Assembly (NCBI GenBank): GCA_000224765.2
Contig: AGAU01000163.1
Coordinates: forward strand, 1-64,000
DNA from: SAR324 cluster bacterium JCVI-SC AAA005
GTDB lineage: Bacteria > SAR324 > NAC60-12
Reading direction: 5' to 3'
Length of the DNA stretch: 64,000 bases
The position numbers and the translations under genes are program-made. Each line of letters begins with the position of its first letter. Within the stretch, counting starts at the first letter, position 1. A model generated the notes under the pieces. It was not told where the DNA came from and did no database searches. It saw nothing but the letters and a program-made list of their open reading frames with translations. Positions 53,211-61,355 of this stretch are shown one piece after another.

Positions 53211-53564
53211 ATGCGCGAGTACCTTCCCATTTTGATCATGATCTTGGTTGGCATCGGGTTAGCCGGAGCCTTCACTGCCATCAGTATTCTGTTTGGGCCC
53301 AAGATGAGCACTGAGGTCAAGCAAACTCCCTTTGAGTCTGGATTCCTGACTCAAGGCACAGAAGGGCAGCGCTATGACGTCAAATTTTTCATGACAGCCC
53401 TGGTTTTCCTCGTCTTTGATGTCGAAGTTGTCTTTCTCTATCCTTGGGCAGTACAAATTCGTGAGTTACACTGGCCCGGCCTGATCGCAGCGCTCTTCTT
53501 CATTGGTGTACTCGTCCTTGGTCTGGTCTATGACTGGAAAAAAGGCGCATTGGAATGGGAATAA
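53211..53564 (+). CDS. nuoA: NADH-quinone oxidoreductase subunit A
   Basis: 117 aa from the ATG at 53211 with GGAG seven bases upstream. Three membrane helices; the second-helix stretch carries KQTPFESGF and YDVKFFMTALVFLVFDVEVVFLYPW, the conserved NuoA core. Inner-membrane subunit at the hinge between the two arms of complex I. First gene of the nuo cluster, 24 bases before nuoB. Confidence 0.97.
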   Translation: MREYLPILIMILVGIGLAGAFTAISILFGPKMSTEVKQTPFESGFLTQGTEGQRYDVKFFMTALVFLVFDVEVVFLYPWAVQIRELHWPGLIAALFFIGVLVLGLVYDWKKGALEWE

Positions 53565-53588
53565 TCCACCACTCAGTTCAAGGAACCT

Positions 53589-54290
53589 ATGGAATCTGCC
53601 CACTACGGTGATTTCCTGACTACCAAATTTGACAATGTGGTCAACTGGGCACGTAAGTTTTCCCTGTTTCAGTATCCATTCGTCACAGCTTGCTGCGGAA
53701 TGGAGTACATGTCAGCCTCCTGCTCCCACTACGACGTCTCCCGCTTTGGTGCAGAAATCCCTCGTTTCTCACCACGCCAGTCCGACGTCCTATGGGTAGT
53801 CGGCACCGTCACCCATAAGATGACTCCTATCCTGCGCAACGTTTATGACCAAATGGCTGAACCAAAGTGGGTAATTGCTTTTGGTGCCTGCGCTTCCTCC
53901 GGGGGCTTCTACCAGAATTACTCTGTGCTGCAGGGAATTGATCGGGTGATACCGGTGGATGTTTATATTGCAGGCTGTCCCCCCCGTCCTGAGGCAGTGC
54001 TGGATGGGCTTATGGAACTACAGAATCGTATTCAAAATGATGGACCTAGCGCTCTTCAAGGCAGCATCAATTCCGCTGCGATCAACCATCTGGACCAAAA
54101 GAAACTTCAACTCAGCCGCTTCCTTGAAATTCCTGAAACAGAAGTGGTTGAAAATGCTCAGAACCCGAAGAGTAACCGCGCAACTAAGGCAGGCTATAGC
54201 TACTCCAAAGGCTACATCGACACCAACGCCACACTGGGCTATGACACACCGAAAGGTCGCCGTGACAAGGACAATCTCAAAACAGGTTGA
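53589..54290 (+). CDS. nuoB: NADH-quinone oxidoreductase subunit B
   Basis: Carries cluster N2 that reduces quinone. Ligands C35 and C36 (TACCGMEYM), C101 (GACASSGG) and C130 ([10 protein letters not shown]) are all present. 233 aa; the enzyme core ends near residue 155, and about 70 residues follow (from NDGPSALQG to [10 protein letters not shown]) that are polar and not part of the standard subunit. ATG 53589. Its TGA overlaps a TTG that may also start nuoC. Confidence 0.97.
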   Translation: MESAHYGDFLTTKFDNVVNWARKFSLFQYPFVTACCGMEYMSASCSHYDVSRFGAEIPRFSPRQSDVLWVVGTVTHKMTPILRNVYDQMAEPKWVIAFGACASSGGFYQNYSVLQGIDRVIPVDVYIAGCPPRPEAVLDGLMELQNRIQNDGPSALQGSINSAAINHLDQKKLQLSRFLEIPETEVVENAQNPKSNRATKAGYSYSKGYIDTNATLGYDTPKGRRDKDNLKTG

Positions 54291-54295
54291 AAGCT

Positions 54296-54880
54296 ATGTC
54301 TGAGGAAAGCTCAGAAAGTGTTGAGAGTATTGAGACCTCGGAACCCTCTGAAACCAGTGCGGTCATCAACCTGGTTCAACAGGAGCATCCCGCAGCGATT
54401 TTGAGTACGCATCGGCATCGTAGTGACGAAACACTCGTGCTAAAACGCGAGTTTATTCAGCCAATCTGCAGACTACTACGAGACCATCCAGATTGCCAAT
54501 TTGAGATGTTTGTCGACCTGACTGCGGTGGATTATTTGCTGGTAGAAACCAACCTACAGCAAACCGAGCGCTTTGAAGTCGTCTACCACCTACGCTCGCT
54601 CAGCAAGGACCATCGAATTCGCCTGAAGTGTCCTGTACCTGAAAACGATTGCCAAATTCCTTCAATTCACTTGCTCTGGCACGCGGTCAACTGGTATGAA
54701 CGAGAATGCTACGACATGTACGGCATTCACTTTGAGGGACACCCCAATCTAAACCGCATCTTGATGTACGAACAGTTCCAGGGACATCCCCTGCGCAAGG
54801 ACTATCCTATGGACAAGCAGCAACCTCTGCTCGAACTCAACGATGTCGAGGAGCGTTACCACTATGGGAGGTTTGAGTGA
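54296..54880 (+). CDS. nuoC: NADH-quinone oxidoreductase subunit C
   Basis: 194 aa from the ATG at 54296; a TTG at 54287 overlapping the nuoB stop is an alternative. Family block WYERECYDMYGIHFEGHPNL, then RILMYEQFQGHPLRKDYP. Unlike many proteobacteria it is not fused to NuoD. A Ser/Glu-rich lead of about 25 residues precedes the fold. Overlaps nuoD by GTGA. Confidence 0.96.
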   Translation: MSEESSESVESIETSEPSETSAVINLVQQEHPAAILSTHRHRSDETLVLKREFIQPICRLLRDHPDCQFEMFVDLTAVDYLLVETNLQQTERFEVVYHLRSLSKDHRIRLKCPVPENDCQIPSIHLLWHAVNWYERECYDMYGIHFEGHPNLNRILMYEQFQGHPLRKDYPMDKQQPLLELNDVEERYHYGRFE

Positions 54881-56136
54881 GCGCCAGCGAGCTAACCACG
54901 ATCTCTGCAGAAGAGCTGAAACCGATCCATCTGCCCGGAGCAATTATTCCAGCTCCACCCGAAGAATCAGACACTTCAATCATGCGCATTGAAATCGGTC
55001 CAGCTCACCCAGCAATGCACGGCATAGTACGCCTGACTACCTATTTGGATGGTGAGCAGATTGTTGGAATGGTACCAGAAATCGGCTACCTACACAGGGG
55101 CTTTGAGAAAGAGTCTGAGAATTCCAAGTGGATTCAGGTCATCCCTTACACAGATCGCCTCAATTACGTTTCCCCGGTGCTCAACAACATCGGCTACTCC
55201 ATGGCTGTTGAGAAGTTGTTCGGTGTTGAAATTCCAAGGAGAGCCCAGTTTGCCCGGGTGATCATGGGCGAAATTTCACGCATCACCGATCATCTCACCT
55301 GCCTTGCCGCCTGTGCAATGGAAGTCGGAGGATTCACCTTCTTCCTCTGGTTCATCAAGGCACGAGAGTACCTCTACGAACTACTGGAACAAGTCACCGG
55401 CGGGAGAGTTACTATCAATTGGACTCGCTTTGGCGGCAACGGCACTGATTTCCCAGATGGCTTTCTAAAGGAAGTGGAAGTCCGACTCGAGAAAGTTCGA
55501 GAGGTGATTGAAGAGGGAGATCAGCTCGTTACTAGAAACAAGATCTTCATCGACCGCATGAAGAACATCGGAGTCCTCTCTAAAGATAAAGCGATTTCCT
55601 ACGGTTTCACAGGCCCATTGCTGCGTGCCTGCGGAGTGCCCTACGACATCCGTAGGGCAGATCCACATCTTGTCTATGACGAACTGGACTTCGAGATTCC
55701 CATTGGAGAAGTCGGTGATTCCTATGACCGCTTCCTGGTCCGGATGGAAGAGATGAAGCAAAGCATATCGATCATCGAACAAGCTATCGACAAGATTCCC
55801 TACGGACCAGTGATGACACGTGAGCGTTACTTGGGCTATCCAGACAAGAAAGAAGTTTATGGTAGCATCGAGGGATTGATCGATCACTTCAAGATGGTAA
55901 TGGAAGGCCATCATCCACCGGCTGGAGAGGTGTATCAACCCATCGAAGGGGGCAACGGAGAGCTAGGCTTCTATCTTGTCTCTGACGGTTCTGGTGATCC
56001 AGTAAAATGTCGTGTCCGTCCACCCTGTTTCAACTATGTTCAAGCTATGCCGGAGTTGGCCCTCGGACACTACGTCGCAGACATCGTCGCAATTTTTGGT
56101 TCTATCAACATGATCGGTGGAGAGCTCGACCGCTGA
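54877..56136 (+). CDS. nuoD: NADH-quinone oxidoreductase subunit D
   Basis: 419 aa from a GTG at 54877 behind GGGAGG. Quinone-site subunit: GPAHPAMHGIVRL, GYLHRGFEK, and a complete C-terminus PPCFNYVQAMPELALGHYVADIVAIFGS with the final GELDR. Comparison with other NuoD proteins shows no missing block. Translation is coupled to nuoC. Confidence 0.97.
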   Translation: MSASELTTISAEELKPIHLPGAIIPAPPEESDTSIMRIEIGPAHPAMHGIVRLTTYLDGEQIVGMVPEIGYLHRGFEKESENSKWIQVIPYTDRLNYVSPVLNNIGYSMAVEKLFGVEIPRRAQFARVIMGEISRITDHLTCLAACAMEVGGFTFFLWFIKAREYLYELLEQVTGGRVTINWTRFGGNGTDFPDGFLKEVEVRLEKVREVIEEGDQLVTRNKIFIDRMKNIGVLSKDKAISYGFTGPLLRACGVPYDIRRADPHLVYDELDFEIPIGEVGDSYDRFLVRMEEMKQSISIIEQAIDKIPYGPVMTRERYLGYPDKKEVYGSIEGLIDHFKMVMEGHHPPAGEVYQPIEGGNGELGFYLVSDGSGDPVKCRVRPPCFNYVQAMPELALGHYVADIVAIFGSINMIGGELDR

Positions 56137-56151
56137 GCCAACTGGAAAACC

Positions 56152-57222
56152 ATGCAACTCGTTCTAGAATTTCTAGCCCTACCGTTTGTGCAGGATGTGT
56201 TGAAAATCCTCTTCATCTTGCTGCTCTTTGCCATGCCTTTGGGTACATTCATGACCCTGATGGAACGCAAGTGGAGTGCTGCCGTTCAGGATCGGATTGG
56301 TCCAAACCGTGCGAACATCGGATCATACCGAGGACGAGGCCTGCTACACATCGCTGCTGATGCCCTGAAGTCAATTTTCAAAGAAGATCTGATTCCTAAG
56401 GGAGCTGATAAGTTCCTCTACACAATCGCGCCCTTCTTCAGCTTCATGTCAGCAGTAGCAGTCTTTGCCATCATTCCAATCGCTGGTCCAATTGGTGATT
56501 TCAAGTTTCAAGTCACCGACGTACAGCCCGGGCTACTCTTCATCTTTGCAATCACATCCCTGGGCGTCTATGGTGCCGTCCTGGCAGGGGCATCCTCCAA
56601 CAGTAAATTCGCTCTCTTCGGTGGAACGCGAGCTTCAGCCCAGATGATCTCCTACGAAGTCTTCCTAGGGCTCTCACTGATGGGACTGTTCATGGTCTAT
56701 GGCTCCACGCAGGTCAGCATTATTGTTGAAGGCCAAGGAGAGCACTGGTTCGGCCTGATTCCTAAGTGGGGTGTCTTTACACAACCACTGGGATTTGTGG
56801 TTTTCTTCACGGCCTTGATTGCAGAAACCAAGCGGGCACCTTTTGACGCTCCGGAGGGAGAATCCGAGATTGTCGCTGGATATTTTGTTGAGTACTCCGG
56901 AATGCGCTGGTCGTCATTCATGCTTGCGGAATACATTGCCATTGTTGGAGTTGCTGCTCTGATCACGACTCTCTTCTTCGGTGGTTACCAGGTGCCTTGG
57001 CTCTATCACTGGGAATCAGCACCACAGTGGCTAGTGACCCTGCTCCAGTTTAGCAAGTTCACAAGTTTCACCCTCATTTTATGCTGGTTCCAGATTCAAA
57101 TTCGTTGGACGGTACCAAAGTTCCGCTTTGACCAGACGATGGCCCTGGGTTGGAAAAAATTACTCCCAGTTGCCCTTCTAAACACCGTGGTTACGGCAAT
57201 CATCATTGTGGCCCTAGCCTGA
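56152..57222 (+). CDS. nuoH: NADH-quinone oxidoreductase subunit H
   Basis: 356 aa with eight or more membrane helices. ERKWSAAVQDRIGPNRANIGS is the quinone-channel signature; EDLIPKGADK, RASAQMISYEVFLGL and AETKRAPFDAPEGESEIV (acidic loop) are conserved. Anchors the peripheral arm and lines the quinone tunnel. 15 bases after nuoD. Confidence 0.97.
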   Translation: MQLVLEFLALPFVQDVLKILFILLLFAMPLGTFMTLMERKWSAAVQDRIGPNRANIGSYRGRGLLHIAADALKSIFKEDLIPKGADKFLYTIAPFFSFMSAVAVFAIIPIAGPIGDFKFQVTDVQPGLLFIFAITSLGVYGAVLAGASSNSKFALFGGTRASAQMISYEVFLGLSLMGLFMVYGSTQVSIIVEGQGEHWFGLIPKWGVFTQPLGFVVFFTALIAETKRAPFDAPEGESEIVAGYFVEYSGMRWSSFMLAEYIAIVGVAALITTLFFGGYQVPWLYHWESAPQWLVTLLQFSKFTSFTLILCWFQIQIRWTVPKFRFDQTMALGWKKLLPVALLNTVVTAIIIVALA

Positions 57223-57247
57223 TTCCTTTTCTCCTCCTAAGCCTGAT

Positions 57248-57826
57248 ATGAAGTTCAAAGTCAAGAAAGTAGATCGTAGCGAAGGACTCAAGGAAGCCCT
57301 CTACATCCCGGGCATCGCTGTTGGACTGAAACATACGATGCGTCACTTCTTCCGCAACATCATCGGTAAAAAAGACGTTGTGACAATTCAGTATCCAGAA
57401 GAAGAGCGGCCAATTTCTCAGCGCTGGCGAGGTCGACATCGGCTCACCCGTCGCGATGATGGCTTCCTCAAGTGCGTTGCTTGCTACATGTGTGAGACAG
57501 TTTGTCCAGCAAAATGCATTCATATTGAAGCCGGAGAGCATCCAGACTTTTCGGTGGAGAAGTATCCGGTTAGTTTTGATATCGATGAGTTGCGCTGCGT
57601 ATTCTGTGGCCTGTGTGTGGAAGCCTGCCCTAAGCAAGCAATCCGTATGGATACGGGTGTCATCGGAATGGCCTATCACTCACGGGAGTCTTTCAACTTC
57701 ACGCGCGACTTGCTCCGTGACGCCTACACTCCTAACGAAAAGACCAAATACACTGACGCTGACTTGCCCAAACCTCCGGATCAACAGAGCGCCCTCCCTA
57801 ATTCGCGTGGAATCCCAGCACTCTAA
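57248..57826 (+). CDS. nuoI: NADH-quinone oxidoreductase subunit I
   Basis: 192 aa ferredoxin-like subunit with two 4Fe-4S clusters (N6a/N6b). Cys 76, 79, 82, 86 and Cys 117, 120, 123, 127 form two C-x2-C-x2-C-x3-C sets (CVACYMCETVCPAKC and CVFCGLCVEACPKQA). Relays electrons toward NuoB. It ends the nuo run in this window; NuoE, F, G and J to N are not adjacent. Confidence 0.97.
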   Translation: MKFKVKKVDRSEGLKEALYIPGIAVGLKHTMRHFFRNIIGKKDVVTIQYPEEERPISQRWRGRHRLTRRDDGFLKCVACYMCETVCPAKCIHIEAGEHPDFSVEKYPVSFDIDELRCVFCGLCVEACPKQAIRMDTGVIGMAYHSRESFNFTRDLLRDAYTPNEKTKYTDADLPKPPDQQSALPNSRGIPAL

Positions 57827-57838
57827 TCTCAATCGGTC

Positions 57839-59443
57839 TTGGAAAGCCACGAATCCTTCAGCCCAGCAGAGCAACTCCAGCTTGCACAGTACGTAACGAA
57901 CACCAAACGCCCGGTGTTCGTACTGACCAATCTTCCCGAAGTCATCAAGGGTGCACTATTTTCGCGCTACTCCCGCTCCACACTAGGGCTACGCACCTTG
58001 CTGCTGAGAGAATTTCTGCAAAATGATGAGGCCGGGTTTCAAGCTCCTACCACTTCCCAAGATTCTCGGCTAGCACTGACCAAGGCCCAGTCCTTTTATG
58101 ATCGCATTCTCGATGGCTATGGAGACGACTCCATTGGTGAATTAGGAGGTGCTCACCTGGCACTGGAACAGGTTTCCATTCTGGCAACCAAGGTACTGGA
58201 GGATGCAAGGATTGGTGGTTCACCACTGGAAAAATCCACCCGCTATGTCAGCTTTGCCCAACAGATCAATGGAGACTTTCAATTTTACAAAGATCCACGG
58301 GTGCTCGCTTCTGCTCACGCAGAGCTCTATCTAGAGACAAACAGAGAGCTTTTTCGAACCTATGCTGAGCTGATTGAACCGGTCAGGGACTACCTGCGCA
58401 AGGTCTTGCCTCCCGAACCTGCTCAACCACAAGCTGCCTATGAACGTTCGATTCGTGCACGGGGATTTGACCTGCTACGTGGCCTGTTACCAGCCTCGAC
58501 ACTGACGAACATGGGTGTCTTCGGGAATGGACGCTTCTTCGAAGGACTGCTGATTCGTCTCCGCTTACAGACCTTGCAGGAATTTCAAAATCTGGCCAGT
58601 GCCGCTGAGCAGGAACTACAGCAAGTCATTCCATCTTTCATTCGGCGGGCAGATCCAACCCATCGGCACTTCTACAGCCAACTGAAGTTCCAGCAGCAAA
58701 GCCAGGACTTTTTCAACCGCTGGGTCCAACCGCCGACACTAAAGTCATCGACTCCTCAGAGTGCCAGTGTTGAACTGCTGAGTTACGATCCAGAAGCAGA
58801 AATCGAGGTGCTGGCAGCCTTATTCTACGAAAACAGTGAGTTGCCTTTTGCCCAAGCCAGGGAGAATGTGCGTGGATTGTCAGACCAAGAACGGGAGAGC
58901 CTGTTGCGTCAATGGGCAGAGTTACGCGAGCACCGACGCCACAAACCAGGTCGTGCTCTGGAGCACGCAAGCTATACTTTCGATATCGTTGGGGATTACG
59001 GCTCCTACCGAGATCTACACCGACATCGAATCCTGACCCAGGAAAGGCAGCGACTGACTACCCGACTTGGCTACACAATCCCAGGATCATTAGTTGATGC
59101 AGGGCTAGAAAATCCAGTGAGGAATGTTCTGGAGAAAGCAGCTAGTGCATTTGAAGTGTTGGAGGAAAGGTTTCCACAAGAAGCACAATATGTGGTACCT
59201 ATGGCATATCAGCTACGTTGGTCGTTGAAGATCAACTTGCGCTCCTTGATGTGGCTGGTGGAGTTACGGACTACTCCACAGGGGCATGAGAATTATCGCT
59301 GGCTGGCTCAGCAAATGTTCCAGCGAGTACAGGAAGTTCAACCCCGACTGGCCCAACTGATGTGCTTCGTGAATCTGGAAGATTATCCGCTAGGTCGTTT
59401 GGCAGCAGAGGTAAAACAGGAGCTACGCAAGCAGTCTTCCTAG
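57839..59443 (+). CDS. double-length ThyX-like protein
   Basis: 534 aa, TTG start 12 bases after nuoI. Two ThyX-like halves. In the N-half, residues 123-136 (ARIGGSPLEKSTRY) lie where ThyX has RHRxxSxNExSxRY, keeping Ser, Glu, Ser, Arg and Tyr but not RHR. In the C-half, RHR is kept (395-397) in LHRHRILTQERQRLTTR, but the following Ser is Thr and the NExS part is altered. ThyX makes dTMP using FAD, NADPH and methylene-tetrahydrofolate. Two incomplete sites could build one composite site, or the protein may have another flavin-linked role. It follows nuoI without a gap, so it is likely read with complex I. Its TAG overlaps the next stop as CTAG. Confidence 0.75.
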   Translation: MESHESFSPAEQLQLAQYVTNTKRPVFVLTNLPEVIKGALFSRYSRSTLGLRTLLLREFLQNDEAGFQAPTTSQDSRLALTKAQSFYDRILDGYGDDSIGELGGAHLALEQVSILATKVLEDARIGGSPLEKSTRYVSFAQQINGDFQFYKDPRVLASAHAELYLETNRELFRTYAELIEPVRDYLRKVLPPEPAQPQAAYERSIRARGFDLLRGLLPASTLTNMGVFGNGRFFEGLLIRLRLQTLQEFQNLASAAEQELQQVIPSFIRRADPTHRHFYSQLKFQQQSQDFFNRWVQPPTLKSSTPQSASVELLSYDPEAEIEVLAALFYENSELPFAQARENVRGLSDQERESLLRQWAELREHRRHKPGRALEHASYTFDIVGDYGSYRDLHRHRILTQERQRLTTRLGYTIPGSLVDAGLENPVRNVLEKAASAFEVLEERFPQEAQYVVPMAYQLRWSLKINLRSLMWLVELRTTPQGHENYRWLAQQMFQRVQEVQPRLAQLMCFVNLEDYPLGRLAAEVKQELRKQSS

Positions 59444-60081
59444 CGCATGCCCTCTGCACATTTGAGTATCTGGACCGAAATCAGTGCTGGTTGCACGCCA
59501 AGTAGCTTACCGATTTCCACTGTACAGCGTCCCTCGATTCCTGGATGCCGCACCTTGGGTGATTTTTCAGCTCGGTATTCTTCGACCCACTCCTGCCATA
59601 AGGGCACTTCCAATGTCATTTTTTCAAGCAAGGCGAAGCGGTCTCGATTGCTCCCCCAATCCTCGATCTGGACTTCTACGTAGTAACGTAGATCCTGGGG
59701 AGATTCGAAACTCATATCTTCTTCCTTATCAGTTTCAGGTAAAATCACCGGCACTTCCGGTCGTTGTTCATCAGGCAGATTCCAGCCTAAGCGCTCGACC
59801 ACTTCTCGATAAGTTTCCTGTAGCATCAGTGGTTCCAGCAAATCTGCTTTTGCCAATGCAGGTTCTGGATCAGGTTGTAGTTCTTCCTGCAGCAGAGCAC
59901 TCTGCTGAAAGACATATTTCATTTCCGTACAGAGTGCACGGATGTACTCGACAGTCAGCTGATCCAATTCTTTGAGAGCCTGATGGCGCTCTTGTGGATT
60001 TTGAAGGCGGCGCACATCGACATGCAGTTCGTCAATTTGGCGCTTCAGTCGAGTGCGGTTCAAATCGTCAGACAACGGCAT
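59440..60081 (-). CDS. protein of unknown function
   Basis: 213 aa from an ATG at 60081 with AGGATAGGA before it; the frame extends 5 codons further but that start is weaker. Helical N-terminal half (RLKRQIDELHVDVRRLQNPQ), a Glu/Pro linker near residue 120, and a C-terminal block DWGSNRDRFALLEKMTLEVP with WQEWVEEYRAEKSPKVRHPG. No signal peptide, membrane helix or motif I can name. It is convergent with the ThyX-like gene, sharing stop-codon bases, and divergent from the next gene. Confidence 0.7.
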   Translation of the reverse strand: MPLSDDLNRTRLKRQIDELHVDVRRLQNPQERHQALKELDQLTVEYIRALCTEMKYVFQQSALLQEELQPDPEPALAKADLLEPLMLQETYREVVERLGWNLPDEQRPEVPVILPETDKEEDMSFESPQDLRYYVEVQIEDWGSNRDRFALLEKMTLEVPLWQEWVEEYRAEKSPKVRHPGIEGRCTVEIGKLLGVQPALISVQILKCAEGMR

Positions 60082-60127
60082 TCCTATCCTCCCCACAAAG
60101 GATCACATTAGCGGAGCTTTTCAACCG

Positions 60128-61144
60128 ATGCCCCTTTGCAAAATTCGTCACGGATTTCTCCAAACAGTTCAAATTCTGTTAGTCCTGATCATTGTTAGTT
60201 CCCTGCTTAACTGGACTGTCCTAGCGGCTGAAGAGAGCAACAACCCAATCTCAATTGAAGGACAGGTCCGAGTTCCCCAGGGAGTTTCCCTCTCCGAAGG
60301 TCTGGATGTAGTGCTGATCAAATTCGTACTTGATCCTAGCGGCGAAGTCGTGCCTGCTGGCCCGGTTGAACGAATCAAGACCGACGATATAGGCCGCTTT
60401 CGCTTCGAGAATCCTCCCCGGGATGACCAAGCCGGATACCGTCTGGGAACTAGATTTGAAGGGAACCTCTACAGCTCCGAAGTTTTCTTCATGCGTCCGG
60501 AAAAACAACTGATTAATGTGGACATCCGTTTACCGTCCACCAGCTTCGATACCAGCACACTGGTCTTCAGCGAGTCCTCATTATTCCTTGAGTCCAATAT
60601 CGATCAACTTATTGTCACGGAGGTCATCAGCATCCAGAATCCGACCGAAGACAATATTCTCAGCACCCAATCTCCATTACTAATGGAACTACCGAACGCA
60701 CATGAAAACTTTAGTGTTCTCGAAGATGGTCCGGAAACCTATCAACAGAAGGGCACTCAATTGCGCTGGACTCGTGGCTTTCCACCAGGAGACACACAAC
60801 TGCTCTTCCAATACACCATTCCAGTTTTTCTGGGCAGTCACTTGCTCCAGAAGCGCTACGCTCATCCACTGGATCGGGTCAGCATCTTCACTCCAGCCAA
60901 ACGCTTGGACGTGAGTTCTTCCCAATTGACCTTCCAGGGGAATCAAACCTTCGGTGATGTCGACTTTCTGGCGTGGCGGGCACAAGCCAGTGATGCCAGC
61001 CTGTTGGAGATCAGGATTTCCAATATCCCGGTGGACTCTCGCAACTATGCTTTTGTTAGCTTGGCTGTCTTCCTGACGTTGCTGCTGGCGGTTGGTTGGT
61101 TCTTCTGGCGTCGAATGCCTGGAACCGGGTTGGTTCAAAAATAG
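60128..61144 (+). CDS. exported beta-rich protein with C-terminal membrane helix
   Basis: 338 aa from the ATG at 60128. Signal sequence (FLQTVQILLVLIIVSSLLNW), then ISIEGQVRVPQGVSLSEGLDV and a carboxypeptidase-regulatory-like beta fold to about residue 130, an immunoglobulin-like part, and a final helix NYAFVSLAVFLTLLLAVGWFFW followed by RR. Periplasmic, anchored at its C-terminus. Similar architecture is seen in proteins with redox or cytochrome-assembly neighbours, but function is not known. Start lies 46 bases from the divergent gene's start. Confidence 0.72.
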   Translation: MPLCKIRHGFLQTVQILLVLIIVSSLLNWTVLAAEESNNPISIEGQVRVPQGVSLSEGLDVVLIKFVLDPSGEVVPAGPVERIKTDDIGRFRFENPPRDDQAGYRLGTRFEGNLYSSEVFFMRPEKQLINVDIRLPSTSFDTSTLVFSESSLFLESNIDQLIVTEVISIQNPTEDNILSTQSPLLMELPNAHENFSVLEDGPETYQQKGTQLRWTRGFPPGDTQLLFQYTIPVFLGSHLLQKRYAHPLDRVSIFTPAKRLDVSSSQLTFQGNQTFGDVDFLAWRAQASDASLLEIRISNIPVDSRNYAFVSLAVFLTLLLAVGWFFWRRMPGTGLVQK

Positions 61145-61302
61145 TTAAACAAAGCCTGCGTTGGGTGGCAGGAACGATAAATTCGACGCAATTCCCGAGG
61201 ATCCGCCGAATTCAGGGCCTCTTCATAGGGGATCTGGTAGTACCGTTCCACCATCTTTCGAAACCGCAACGCGCTATTGTGACTGTCAAAAATAAAACTC
61301 AT
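61135..61302 (-). CDS. small protein of unknown function (55 aa)
   Basis: ATG at 61302 follows GGAGGTT by 6 bases, a near-perfect ribosome site. The 55-aa product starts MSFIFDSHNSALRFRKMVER and ends HPTQALFNYF. It is charged and probably helical, with no membrane segment. The last 10 bases overlap the end of the exported protein on the other strand. The clear ribosome site and tight packing support a real gene in an otherwise empty 211-base gap. Confidence 0.65.
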   Translation of the reverse strand: MSFIFDSHNSALRFRKMVERYYQIPYEEALNSADPRELRRIYRSCHPTQALFNYF

Positions 61303-61355
61303 AAGACAACCTCCAAAGATAAATAAAGCACGTTCCCTTCAACTCCTCAAAAATC

